From Saccharomycopsis phalli (Eukaryota > Ascomycota > Saccharomycetes > Ascoideales > Saccharomycopsidaceae): a stretch of DNA of 64,000 nucleotides. Position 1 is the stretch's first letter, and each line of letters starts with the position of its first letter. Position numbers and translations under genes: made by a program. The DNA lies in the NCBI GenBank assembly GCA_020342235.1, contig CP073215.1, forward strand, positions 310,001 through 374,000, written 5' to 3'. Positions 39,948 to 50,812 of the stretch are shown here, one piece after another. Under the pieces are notes generated by a model that was not told the origin of the DNA, searched no databases, and was given only the letters and a program-made list of their open reading frames with translations.

Positions 39948-42727
39948 GGTGGAAGATACGTTTAGAAGATATCACGTGGAGAATATGTTACAATTTTGTG
40001 CCAGTGCTCGTAACCTCGGGTACCGAGTGGGTTTGCGGGAGTGATGAGAATGATCAAAGGGAAATTCTGGTTCCTGCTAGATATGGTCGTAGACGATGAT
40101 AATGATTGTATTTATTTTTAGCTATAATGAATGATGGAAATGCGTTTAAAGATAGTAGCGTTGGCGGTTTAGCGGTTGTAGGGTGGTAACGGTGTTTTTA
40201 CAATTAGTTTTGGCAATGGTCTATATTGATATCAAAATAATCATCAATGGTTCTTGATGTAGCTATGGAATATGAGTAAATAGTATTAAATGAGTGGCCT
40301 GTATTTCTTGATTATTGGCACACTACAAATCACCTAGGTCTAAGCCGAGAGAAGCAATGCATGTACCTTGAAAGAATTAAAAAAGCCTCAGATATACTGG
40401 TGAGTGGCTAAGCATCTCGCTTGAGTCGTTAATTTGATCTACGAATGTTGCTGTACTGTTTTGCAGGTTCTTCTGGATCCTGTGCGTTCCATTGCTGCGA
40501 CGGGTGTAAATGTGTGACGATATACATGAATGTATAATGCTCCACCTAGTTTAATAGTCTCATGTGGGTGTTGGCAACACACTAATGCGTGTAATAATCT
40601 ACATGGATCACTGGTTGTGTACATCACCAACATCTGCTGGAGATCCTTCTGGTCTTGCGCCCCAATGTGATTTACCTACTGTGTTATGCCATGTACATTT
40701 GCCAAGTAATCAGCCAATGTACCTTCGTATTTGCAATATGGTGCCTCGTCAAGTCTTTGCCGGAACTTGCCGGGGCCAATGCTGCCAGTGACAGTTTCCA
40801 CAAATCTCTGGTGGCTGGATTGAAATTTTCAGTAGTGCTGTACTGTTTGTAGGTCAGTGTGCTTTTACTGGGCTTGGTTTTGTTCTTTCTACCTGTTCAT
40901 TTTTCCAGCTTGGCTTTCCAACTCGCTTTCCCAGCTTGGTTTTGCTGTTTTTACTGGAATGAATTTTGTTCTTTTTACTGGGATCAATTTTTCTCCTTTT
41001 ACTGGGGTTTTTTTTTTTTTTTGCTCTTTTACCTGACTCTTTTACTGGGCTTGTTTCTGCTCCTTGCTGGATTTGTTTTCGCTCTTTTACCTGATTCTTT
41101 TACTGGACTGTGTAAAATACCTGATCATCTCTTGTCTGACACAATCTGGGCCTTGAAATCTCATGGCGAGGATCTTTTTATTTGGACGTTTGCTTTTGGG
41201 AATTCCAGTTTGTTTGTAGTTCCGCTCAAGAGCTGTGGAGAGAATTGGCATTGACAAAGCCACTTGTAATAAAAATCATGCGTATTTTCTTTATTCTGAA
41301 CCAAGTCCTGAATATTTGATTAATATCTCACAACAGTCCTATTTCCTTTTATTTTATTGTATAAGAGATGATTCACGAGTGTTGGTTCTCATTTACCAAG
41401 ACGAGTAGCCGTCTGAGCCGTCTGAGCCATTTTATTTACATGGTAATATGGGCTGACAATGTACCACTGTCTTTATCAAAGACTCATTACTCTACAAAAA
41501 CAATACGAGCCTACAGTCTACCATGTTTTTATCAAATATTCCTCAATCTATCACATTCTTTATCAAAGATTCATCAATATACAAAAACAACATCAGCCCA
41601 GATAGAGACAGTCTACAGTCGGCATCCCCTACACAGGCGAAATTCGGACCTTCCAATAAGATAAATTGACCTATGAATGGTAAATACTGGTGGATATAAA
41701 GGGATTACTTTTGTATTTGAAATTCTACGAGAAACGGTTTTACACATGTTTCCATGGACAAAAACTTGCAATCCCAAGTGCCCAGTTAGGATTCCTCCAG
41801 AGTTTCACAATTATGCCTTTGTTTAGATATTTGAACCCAGAAACAATAAGCAAAGGTTTATAGCCGGGCATAGTCTGCATTTTTACAGATGAAAGCGGTC
41901 TAATTGCTTGCTGTTTTGTGGACATCCATTAAGAAATTCCTTACAGTAAAACTTTTCCATTTTGGAGCCTAGCTATATACCATGAGTATACTGTTTGTTC
42001 TTGGAAATAACAATACGAAATGCGGAAGATGTGTTATTTCCATCACGACTCATGACCAGGGTTTTTTGAGCCTGGAGCATGATACTTTCAAGCGATTATG
42101 ATAGTATTTATTTTTGAATTTGGTTATATTGCCCGGAAACACAATGATTTGAAGCGTATCGTCGCCCAGGAACATTGAGCCACTGAAGTAAGTCATATCA
42201 GCTCTCAAATATCTGTCTAGCATGAACTTCAATTTGCATTTTGTCGGTTCGCATTTTTTGATTCGTACGTGAGGATACACAAGAACCTAGATGCCATTGT
42301 CAAAGTAGGTTTGCTGACATTTGCCATGGAGACACTGTGGTAATATTCTGGTAAACTATAGGATTGCAGACTAATTTACAGTTGACATACTTTTCAAGTG
42401 TGTATTCCACTGGAATCTGGTTTCATCAATTTGCAATAGATTAGGGCAAGCTCTGGATGGAGATCACGTCTATTGGGAAATCTGTTTTACGTTGCGGAAA
42501 TTTTGGTCTCCATTGCCAAATAGTTTGAGCAACATCTGTTTGTGAGGCTTTTTCTACTGAGTAATTGAGATCTTAAACTGAGAATGGTTTGGCCTGTGAG
42601 CGTCTCAGCGAAAGTTGCAACATATGAACTTAAACTTTCTTCGGGCCATTCTATCACGCATTAATGAAATACTAGATTTTCCTGTGGAATATGCTAGACA
42701 GAAACGTATTTGCGATCAGAAATCAGT

Positions 42728-43150
42728 CCTGAGGCACCTGGAGCTTACCACATGAGCACAATGCTTTTACATGAGGTGAAGCGAATGATTAGCAAAACTG
42801 GCGATGCGGGATGAACCGAACGTGGAGTTAAAGTGCCGGAATGTACGCTCATCAGACACCACAAAAGGTGTTAGTTCATCTAGACAGCCGGACGGTGGCC
42901 ATGGAAGTCGGAATCCGCTAAGGAGTGTGTAACAACTCACCGGCCGAATGAACTAGCCCTGAAAATGGATGGCTCTTAGGGTATTACTTGTACTCCACCG
43001 TTAGGGGTGATGAGATGTCATGACGATTAGGCAGGCGTGGAGGTTTGTGACGAAGCCTTTGGTGTAAACCTGGGTAGAACAGCCTTTTTTGCAGAGTGGT
43101 GGGATATATTCAAATGAGAACTTCAAGACTGAAGGGGAAGGTTCCATATG
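42728..43150 (+). pseudogene. Ectopic, internally deleted fragment of the 25S rRNA gene
   Basis: From about 42765 the sequence follows yeast 25S rRNA near positions 900-1400: ATGAGGTGAAGCGAATGATT, then GGCGATGCGGGATGAACCGA, CGGACGGTGGCCATGGAAGT, GTGTGTAACAACTCACCGGC, TAGGCAGGCGTGGAGG and ATTCAAATGAGAACTTCAAG. Similarity becomes faint before about 42728 and stops near 43150. Compared with my memory of the S. cerevisiae gene, about 120 nt are missing after GCGAATGATTAG. Several bases in otherwise invariant stretches also differ. It lies in a repeat island, far from any complete rDNA unit in view. Not functional. Confidence 0.93.
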
Positions 43151-44009
43151 AGATTTGCAAATTTATTTTGACAAAGGCATCTGGGAACTTGTTTAACCTT
43201 AAGTTGGAATTGATAATGTGAATTGACAAACCTGGTCAAACTGAGTCCAATTCTAGAACCACTACAAGCACTAGGCATCAACACAACTGCTTAATTGAGA
43301 ACAATCCTAGAATCAACAAAAGTATGGGTTTTCAGAGTGCTACCCCGGATGCTTGCGAGAAAATACACTTGCCAACCCGAGTTCCGGACAATGGCCTCGT
43401 CAGAGGATCGAGTTCCGGACAATATCCTTGTCAGAGGATCGACATCCAAAGGTCAGCCGTCTGGTATAACATCAAGGCTATTTAGCTATCTCATCTGGCA
43501 CATCTAGTTATGCACATCCCAAGGAACAAAACAAACTAGTTTATAGTTCAGTGGGATTCACTCCCCTTTCATCATACATGGTCTCAACTACCCAGAGCTC
43601 TTGGAAGCTTGAATTCTATCGCGCATTGATGAAATACAAATTCCACTCATGAAATACTCAACACGTGGAAGGTGATTTCCAATTAGTCCATAAACTAGCA
43701 GAGTTTTACTAGGATGTATTGCAACATGATTTTCCAGCACATGGCGAGATTCAGTCGTCAACTTTGGTAAGGCACCGGGGTTATACCTCGGGTACTGGGA
43801 ATTGACAACTGCTCAAATTGAGTCTAGTGCCAGACTACTATTGGAGAGTTTTGGGTTTTCGGCAATGGTGCCTGATGTTCACCATCATGCTCACCACCAT
43901 GCTCACTATCACGGATACCATTGTAGTTATCATGTTTGCCTTTATATTTCGTTCAGACCACTCTTACAGACATCTCAGGTTACCTTACGTCCCCTGCTCT
44001 CCATGCCAC

Positions 44010-44220
44010 TAATATAGCAGCGCTGTCCTTAGTGTTGGACGGTGAAGTATACATCTCTGGAGCGAAGTATACATCTTTGGAGCAAAGAATACATCTCTGG
44101 AGCGAAGTATACATCTCTGGAGCGAAGTATACATCTTTGGAGCAAAGAATACATCTCTGGAGCAAAGAATACATCTCTGGAGCAAAGAGTAGCTATATCA
44201 TTGATAAAATAATACAATAG
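44010..44220 (+). mobile_element. SINE-like tail with expanded interior
   Basis: The usual tail opening (ATATAGCAGCGCTGTCCTTAG, then TTGGACGGTGAAGTATACAT) is present. Where a single TATACATCTCTGGAGC step is expected there is a 20-bp satellite. The copy then ends AGTAGCTATATCATTGATAA with an AT-rich tail. Confidence 0.7.
44042..44190. repeat. 20-bp minisatellite grown within a SINE-like tail
   Basis: About seven copies of agcgaagtatacatctctgg with ordered variants (cgaagtat/ctctgg, cgaagtat/ctttgg, caaagaat/ctctgg), giving a partial 60-bp higher-order period. Confidence 0.93.
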
Positions 44221-44749
44221 GCCCAATCAAAACTGACGGACAGCCAGTTATTGGCCCTGCAAGGACAAAAATGGGTCCTTGCAGACCAAATAAACACGAG
44301 GATGACCAAGCAATGGTAAAGGTTACACACCAGTGAGATTACTCTAGCTCTCTATAGAACTCTATGCGAAACGGATTCACCGGTGGTTACAACTGCCAAA
44401 GATAACTCTTACTAGACCTTGGCTGCCAATGAAAATTGTAGCCTTGGTCAACTTCCAAGTAAAAGGGTTGGTATCAAGCACCATCAAGAAACAGATTAGC
44501 CCTGATTTCAATCCAAAGTACCGTATGTGCGACAATCCCTTTATATTTCATGATCCATCATGCTTAAGCAACGATGACCCAAAGTGCAAAAGATGCGGGA
44601 TTCACTCCCCCTCCATCATACATGACCTCTGATGCCCATAGCTCTTGGAAGCTCGAATTCTATCGCGCATTGATGGCATACTAGATTCCACTCATGGCAT
44701 ACGCAATACGCTTGGAAAAGTGTTTGCCGACCAAAAATCAGTCCACAAC

Positions 44750-44892
44750 CAAATGAGGGTTGACAAAGGGTTTTCTTCAATAGCAATGCTGCCTCAGGAC
44801 GTTCCTGAGTGAAAATATATCTGTCAAATAACCGTAATGCCGGAGACAATATATAGCTAAATGCAAAAATAAATATTATTATTATTATCATG
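44750..44892 (+). mobile_element. LINE-like 3' end with TTA tail
   Basis: It ends CGGAGACAATATATAGCTAA, then ATGCAAAAATAAAT and (ATT)n. The same end is found at about 54400-54520 (+), 17060-17005 (-), 40130-40090 (-) and 42145-42095 (-). The upstream part (GAATGCCTCAGGACG-like, TGAGTGAAAATATA) is shared with 54430-54480. The recurrent end next to a short A/T tail is typical of target-primed insertions, but no coding domain was recognised. Confidence 0.6.
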
Positions 44893-45209
44893 CTTAAGTT
44901 TAGAGGTATTCACTCGGGAAACAATAGACAAAGGCCTCATAACGAGAGACCAGATTCGCCGTCTCATGGCCGAGGCACAATCAGCACATTCCTTTGTATA
45001 ATTCTACACGTTGGTGGTGGATGGGCAGATTTTTACAGCATCTCAAGGGCGGCAGGTTCTAGGAGAAAGACTCGGTAGATCTTTCTGAGCCATTTCTTTA
45101 CTGGTTGAAGATCAAGTTGAAAGTTTATCGCATTGCAAGGGTTTCTCTCGAGGAGCCTAGTATAGCTATAGAAATAATCATATTATTATACAATCCTGTT
45201 ATATCCTGG

Positions 45210-45460
45210 CCGATAGGAAGGCATTGTCACGGATTCAATTCAAGCTGAGTGACACAACCTTACGCCAGGCTACCATGCTAATACCGAGGCAAAAGCTCAG
45301 TTTGACCATGCAAACTACCAGAACTACACAATTTCGCCTGAAGGTTTTACCCATCCAAGGGTTTCTCTGAGCATATATAGCCGCGCCGTGGTTTTGGACG
45401 ATAAAGTATTTCGAGGAGCAAAGTATAGAAGTAAATAAACATATTATTATTATATTACTA
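45210..45460 (+). mobile_element. SINE-like element, GCCAGGCTACC head plus common tail
   Basis: Most complete copy of this head type. It shows a weak box-A-like TGGCCGATAGG (about 45208) and box-B-like GATTCAATTC (about 45236), then AACCTTACGCCAGGCTACCA, AGGCAAAAGCTCAGTTTG and CCATCCAAGGGTTTCTCTGA. The shared tail (TATATAGCCGCGCCGTGG, TTTTGGACG, AAAGTATAG) and an ATTATTATTA end follow. A separate tail end lies immediately upstream at 45140-45190. Confidence 0.65.
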
Positions 45461-45490
45461 CCTTGATGTGGTGTGCTTGCATTGACAAGG

Positions 45491-45548
45491 CACGTGCCTC
45501 ACGTGCCACACTTGCAAAGTGTCAGGATGTGTCATAAATATCCACGTG
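45491..45548. promoter_or_regulatory. Three CACGTG E-boxes upstream of PPZ1
   Basis: CACGTG at 45491-45496, 45500-45505 and 45543-45548, 215-272 bases upstream of the PPZ1 ATG. The first two are nine bases apart. Likely bHLH (Cbf1/Pho4-type) binding sites by analogy; binding is not shown. Confidence 0.45.
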
Positions 45549-45762
45549 ACCGCGACTTTGAGATGACGAGATTCACGGGTGAGTGTGCGAATATTCTACC
45601 AAGGAAGAGGAGACTTGCGGCCCGAGCAGGAGTGGTTAGTTTCTTTTTGGCGCATATTGACGTGCGGCGGACTGGCTTCCGGGTTAGTATCGCGGCCTTG
45701 CTTAGTCAGAGTTTAGTCAGCGAAAACTAATGAAGAGCGGAGCAAAGTGGGACACGCACAGC

Positions 45763-47280
45763 ATGGGTAATAGCAGTTCGAAAACCTCCAAAGGAGACTT
45801 ACCTAAATTCACGCGGGCAGACACGTCGACGTCGCAGCGGTCGGGCCGGTCGATCCGGTCGCGAAGGTCTATCAAGAGCAAGGACAAGGACTCGCTGGAC
45901 GGCGCTTCGTTCAAGACCGCGACTTCAGAGACGTCCAAGTTCCCACATTCGCCGGCGGTGTCGCGCCGGGCGTCGGTCAGCGCAGAGATCCCCGCGGATA
46001 CTGGCGGCGGGGTGACTTTGAGCGTGGGCAACGACTCCGAGACCCAGGTGACGGGCTTGCCAGCGAGCATGGTGCAAATGGAGCCCAAGCCGCCGATCTT
46101 GCTCCGCCGCGACAGCACTGCGAACTCGGTGGTCTCCGGAACAGTGGGCCTTGTCCCTGGCGAGCGGACCACGCGGCACAACAGCTTCAACGAGCCGAGC
46201 CCGAACATCTCGCGCACCAGCAGCCGAGGAAACAGCGACACCGTCAGCGTGGTGCTGCCGGCGAACTCGGGGCAGACGCCTGGAGCAGCGTTGCTGCCGC
46301 CAGCCAGCAAGGCCAACAGCGGCGTGGTCATCGACATCGAGGACCTTATCCAGCGGCTTCTCGACGCCGGGTATTCGGGCAAGCGCACCAAGACAGTGTG
46401 CTTGAAGAACAGCGAGATCCAGGTGGTCTGCGCCACGGCCCGCGAGTTGTTTCTCTCCCAGCCTCCACTTCTCGAGCTCTCGCCGCCAGTGAAGATCGTG
46501 GGCGACGTCCATGGACAGTACAACGACATGATCCGCATGTTCTCCAAGTGCGGGTTCCCGCCGGCTGCAAACTACCTCTTTCTCGGCGACTACGTCGACC
46601 GCGGAAAACAGTCCTTGGAAACCATCCTCCTTCTCCTCTGCTACAAGATCAAGTACCCTGACAACTTCTTTCTCCTCCGCGGGAACCACGAGTGTGCTAA
46701 CGTCACCAGGGTCTACGGCTTCTACGACGAGTGCAAGCGGCGCTGCAACATCAAAACTTGGAAGGTCTTCATCGACACTTTCAACACTTTGCCCATCGCC
46801 GCCATCGTCGCCGGCAAGATCTTCTGTGTCCACGGAGGACTCTCCCCAACACTCCACTCCATGGACGAGATCCGCAACATCCAGCGGCCCACAGACGTCC
46901 CGGACTTTGGCCTCTTGAACGACCTCCTCTGGTCTGACCCGGCCGACACCCCAAACGAGTGGGAGGACAACGAGCGCGGGGTCTCATACTGCTTCTCCAA
47001 GGTCGCAATCAACAAGTTCTTGACAAAATTCAACTTCGACCTCGTCTGCCGCGCCCACATGGTCGTCGAAGACGGATACGAGTTTTTTAACGACCGCAGC
47101 CTTGTGACAGTGTTCAGTGCCCCAAACTACTGCGGCGAGTTCGACAACTGGGGCGCCGTCATGAGCGTCAGCGAGGAGTTGTTGTGCAGCTTCGAGTTGC
47201 TCGACCCGCTTGACCCGGTTGCTTTGAAGCAGTTTATGAAAAAGGGCCGCACCGAACGGAAGAATGCGAGAAATGACTAG
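45763..47280 (+). CDS. PPZ1: PPZ-type serine/threonine protein phosphatase
   Basis: Fungal PPZ phosphatase, a PP1-like enzyme that controls K+ and Na+ homeostasis, pH and cell-wall integrity and is inhibited by Hal3. The 505-residue protein starts [11 protein letters not shown], an N-myristoylation signal like that of yeast Ppz1, which fixes the start at 45763; an in-frame ATG 11 codons up would hide it. Residues 1-190 are Ser/Thr/Arg-rich and disordered. The catalytic domain has GDVHGQYND (about 247), GDYVDRG (275), GNHE (308), the HGG in CVHGGLSP, and [12 protein letters not shown]. The coding sequence is markedly more GC-rich at third positions than its AT-rich surroundings, suggesting codon bias. 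The N-terminal arm is shorter than in S. cerevisiae (692 residues in all). Confidence 0.95.
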   Translation: MGNSSSKTSKGDLPKFTRADTSTSQRSGRSIRSRRSIKSKDKDSLDGASFKTATSETSKFPHSPAVSRRASVSAEIPADTGGGVTLSVGNDSETQVTGLPASMVQMEPKPPILLRRDSTANSVVSGTVGLVPGERTTRHNSFNEPSPNISRTSSRGNSDTVSVVLPANSGQTPGAALLPPASKANSGVVIDIEDLIQRLLDAGYSGKRTKTVCLKNSEIQVVCATARELFLSQPPLLELSPPVKIVGDVHGQYNDMIRMFSKCGFPPAANYLFLGDYVDRGKQSLETILLLLCYKIKYPDNFFLLRGNHECANVTRVYGFYDECKRRCNIKTWKVFIDTFNTLPIAAIVAGKIFCVHGGLSPTLHSMDEIRNIQRPTDVPDFGLLNDLLWSDPADTPNEWEDNERGVSYCFSKVAINKFLTKFNFDLVCRAHMVVEDGYEFFNDRSLVTVFSAPNYCGEFDNWGAVMSVSEELLCSFELLDPLDPVALKQFMKKGRTERKNARND

Positions 47281-48643
47281 AATGGTGGGTGGCTGATGGT
47301 AAGATAACTGGGTGACTGATGGTAAGATAACTGGGTGACTGATGATAAGATAACTGGGTGACTGATGATAAGATAACTGGGGTGGGAAATAGCGTCAAGG
47401 TCTCATTTAGCCAGCCGTGCTTCCTTCTGAGTATTACATCAGCCCAGTGAATAATCAACGCTAGACTAGTGTTGGTAGCTGCTACTCGGCCAGGGGATAC
47501 TAGCCATCCTTGGATACGTTGATTCCAAGAGTCTGCAATGATACATTAATCCGTGGGATACCTACATTCTGAAATATAATCAATTAGTGTTGCGCGTACT
47601 ACAGTTTATTCTGTTCATGTGGACACTTTTAGGACAAAATTTACGTTGGAACCAGGCCCTGGCTCCTGTATATATAGCAACAATCCCACGGGGTTCCCAA
47701 TACATGCTTAAAGTCTGATTACCTTGGGTGTTTTTCAGTAAGTGTCGTTTGAGTCTCCAATGGCAAATAAAAGAGTATAAACAATATAAATAGTATACAA
47801 TAATTACCCTGGCAGAGGGCACTTGCATACATAATTTGGCATACTTTAACTGCTCATATCGTTGGACCATTTCCTCACTTTGGATTATCGTCATTTACAT
47901 TAAATCTTACAACCACACGGAAAAATTTCATAAAAGGCTAAAACAGGCTGACACAAAACCTACCATCTATACTAACGATAACCATCAGAATACTGACAAC
48001 TTTCATAGACAACCGAGCCAACTATGAAAAATGCATACACCAGAGAAAAATGACAAATTACAACAGGTCAAAGAGAGCTACTCAACCAAAAACCAATATA
48101 TCTTGAAATCAATCATTCAACCCCAATGCAACAGTAAAATACATGGCCATAACTTCATAGCTTTTTAGCCTAACCACACGAGCAATATTCATTGGTCACA
48201 ACAAGATGTATGCAAATTCATTTCCAATACTATAGTCACGTATAAACACTACAAATTGCCTCTAAATTACTACACTCAACTCCATCATCTTTTCTGGAAG
48301 ATAGAATCACGCATGTGATAGGTGTTGCCAATTGCAAATGATCCAGGCAACACATGACTTAAGCAACACTTTTTCAATATATACATTATAGTACTACCAT
48401 GATCTGAAATCGTTCACGCCAACTTTCCACTCGTAGAGATGTTCCGGAAATTTCTCATCAATTACAACGCTTCAAAGCTATTCTAATCAGGCAAAGGTTG
48501 GAAACAGCAAGACGACTATTCCGTAACTATATCAAAATGATTAAATTTACTCATTCCTGACGAGAAAAATATGACTTTGCCAATCACATGCAGCTGACAA
48601 TTCCCCATTGTGGCAAAGCTGAAATTTTCAATTGCAAAAATAA

Positions 48644-48741
48644 CGACACCAGCAGGATTTGAACCTGCGCGGGAAATCCCAAAGCATATCTCAAACTTGA
48701 AATATTCGAGTGCTTCGCCTTAACCACTCGGCCATAGTGTC
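48644..48741 (-). tRNA. tRNA-Ser(CGA) with intron
   Basis: The minus strand starts GACACTATGGCCGAGTGGTT (box A) and ends with box B AGGTTCAAATCC and GGTGTCG. The acceptor arms pair (GACACTA with TGGTGTC, one G-U), with discriminator G as usual for tRNA-Ser. The anticodon stem AAGCA/TGCTT encloses CTCGAA, an inferred 17-nt intron (TATTTCAAGTTTGAGAT), then A, so the anticodon is CGA. A long variable arm (GGGATTTCCC) fits serine. A T5 run (TTATTTTTG) lies just downstream as Pol III terminator. Confidence 0.95.
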
Positions 48742-50399
48742 ACGTTTCATTCTTTTTTATTTAAAGACTACTAGTTCCGACAACACAAGTCAGCTCGCAA
48801 ATGGGTGTAGAATATAAGCCACGACAAGCGTTCAAGACGTGTTCCACAATGCTCATTGTGAAATGAACAAGCCCATGTTACTAATATGAGATTCTATATA
48901 CAAACTAGACATTATGACGTGCGATATTACGTCTTTTTATACCCAAGCTTTTGGCAGCTCATATTTACGCTGCCATAGTTGATTCATGCTTCAAGGGGGT
49001 ATAGCTCTACTTTTGAGCCAGGATTTTTTCAAGAATAGATGAAATTCTAGACTCTATTAATGGGTCCAGGCACTATTGAATCCAGACACGGAGTTTTACC
49101 AGAACATGAGCACGATGTTTCCATACATGATTGATTCAGCAGTCAAACTTAATACCAAGCCGATCAGGTTCTTGCAAGACTATATCAAATACTACAAATT
49201 GACAAAATTGCACAAATTAAAGATTTTAATCCCAGACGGCTATTTGAGAGCTGATACGGGTTGCCTCAGCTGCTGGCTCGGAATGTTACTGTATTTAACT
49301 ATACTTGTTTTACAACCACTTGGAGACAATGACTAAATATAGAAATTGGCGTACATACTATGTATGTACAGAGGAATATTGCCTGAGCAAATGACAAGGA
49401 TAAACAATATTACGAGATCCGGGATAAAGTGTCACAGATACAAGGTATACAGTTAGTATTTAAAGGGCAGAATGTCCGCTAAATCCAGGGGGCAAAATTT
49501 TATGTATTATTATACATATATTATGGTTGTTACTAGTGAACTGTGACCAGTACAATACTGTTGCACACTGATAGCTTTGCCAAAAGCTCCCGCTGTCAAC
49601 TTAAAGTGGCCCCATAAATTCGAGATCTGGCAGAAATAAGCATTATCATTATAGTTGACCTCCTGGTCCAACTACTTCTAAATCCAGTCGTCATAGTAAA
49701 GTATGTACGATGATTTCAATACCAGAAAGAACCCTATCCAAGGAAGTACCAATATCCTGATAGTACTAGGAGTCACAAAGCAAGACTCCCACTCACATCG
49801 TCTCATTGGAGTGATTATTAGAGCCCTTGATATGGGCGTGGCATATCAAAGATCACTCAGTGAGGCCGCATCAAACATACTTCACTATGCAAAAGTGTTG
49901 ATCCAAGCCAGTCAGAACAAATAAAGGCAACTTGCTGGTTCTTGATGCCAAATAAACAAGTAGCTGAGGAATGACAAAGGATAGGAGAGACTATAGATTA
50001 CTCTCGCACTATAGGACCTATGGGAAACGGATCCGCTAAGGTTACAACAGTCAAAGAACGCTTTCTACTGTGAAATACTAGCCGGTTCAAAAACTGTAAA
50101 CTTGATTAGTCAACTATTTGAGAGAAGTTTAGTATCAAGTACCCTCAAGGCACAATTTCAACTTGCGACCGCAAGTGACCCATTACGAGATTCCTCTTCA
50201 GCAATTATCCATGATCTATTCCCACGTTTAGAATATTTTGAAACAGAAAACAATAGAAAAAGGTTTGACCTGAATTCAAGTCTGCCGCGTCTTTACAGAC
50301 GCAAAAGCAGTTTAGCTAGTTGTCGGATTGTACATGTTGGTGCTGGACGAGTATGTTATTTTTGCGGTGCCATTCTTGGTGGTTGATGGCGAATGAATC

Positions 50400-50490
50400 T
50401 CCGTGGGAGCCTAGTATGCATAGGCTTCAAGTAAGCATTATTCTTTGGAGCCTAGTATAGCTATAGAAGTATAATATTATCATTTATAAT
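50400..50490 (+). mobile_element. Two successive SINE-like tails
   Basis: GGGAGCCTAGTATGCATAGG followed after about 50 bp by TTTGGAGCCTAGTATAGCTA with an AT-rich end. Heads are not recognisable. This is either a tandem insertion or a local duplication. Confidence 0.6.
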
Positions 50491-50812
50491 TCATCCCAAT
50501 TACATGGCATAATATAGTAACTAAGATACGCGTTGATAAGATTGTTGAATATCCTTGCTTGACCTACTTGGGAAAAGGCAGGATTTATATAGTGACGAGT
50601 AGCCAGGAAGAAGAGACCTGGACATAAGACACGGGTGTCCTATAGATATATCAAATTGTCTTAGGATGTGTCTTGGGTAAATATCTAGTACTAATCGCTG
50701 GAGTTCGAGTCTTGTGTCTGAAAGAAAAAAGGTCCAGACTTTATTACAGCTAGACACCACTCGGTTTACCCTCCCATGCATGCTAGAGGATATTTTCCGT
50801 CTCTCCAAGTCA

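Larger units (their letters stand above)
39948..45762. other. 5.8-kb repeat island without a host protein gene
   Basis: It contains LINE-like 3' ends at about 40090-40130 (-) and 42095-42145 (-), a T-rich TTTTACTGGG array at about 40865-41100, fossil repeat pieces at 41700-42700 and 43200-44890, a damaged 25S rRNA fragment, a 20-bp satellite, SINE-like copies to 45460 and an E-box cluster before PPZ1. Small ORFs here, including the Phe/Leu-rich 40859-41254, are not supported. Confidence 0.6.
47281..50812. other. Gene-poor spacer with tRNA gene and fossil repeats
   Basis: Directly after PPZ1, about four copies of a 23-bp GATAACTGGGTGACTGATGGTAA unit lie at 47293-47380. The tRNA-Ser gene is at 48644-48741. 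Fossil-repeat pieces occur at 49070-49345 and 49690-50345, a further repeat copy at about 49535-49640, and two SINE-like tails at 50400-50490. No protein gene is supported. Confidence 0.6.

Noticed and set aside
40859-41254. Phe/Leu-rich ORF that looks like a membrane protein
   Set aside because: Derived from a T-rich TTTTACTGGG array, with no charged loops or conserved pattern.
45730-45762. PPZ1 start at the upstream ATG 45730
   Set aside because: It would bury the MGNSSSK myristoylation start conserved in PPZ phosphatases.
48644-48741. tRNA-Ser(CAG) of the CTG-clade code
   Set aside because: The anticodon loop reads CTCGAA, giving CGA. Proteins here make sense with CTG as Leu.
50714-50812. 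N-terminal extension of NDUFAF7 to 50714
   Set aside because: It opens with GTG; the ATG at 50813 directly gives a typical mitochondrial presequence.
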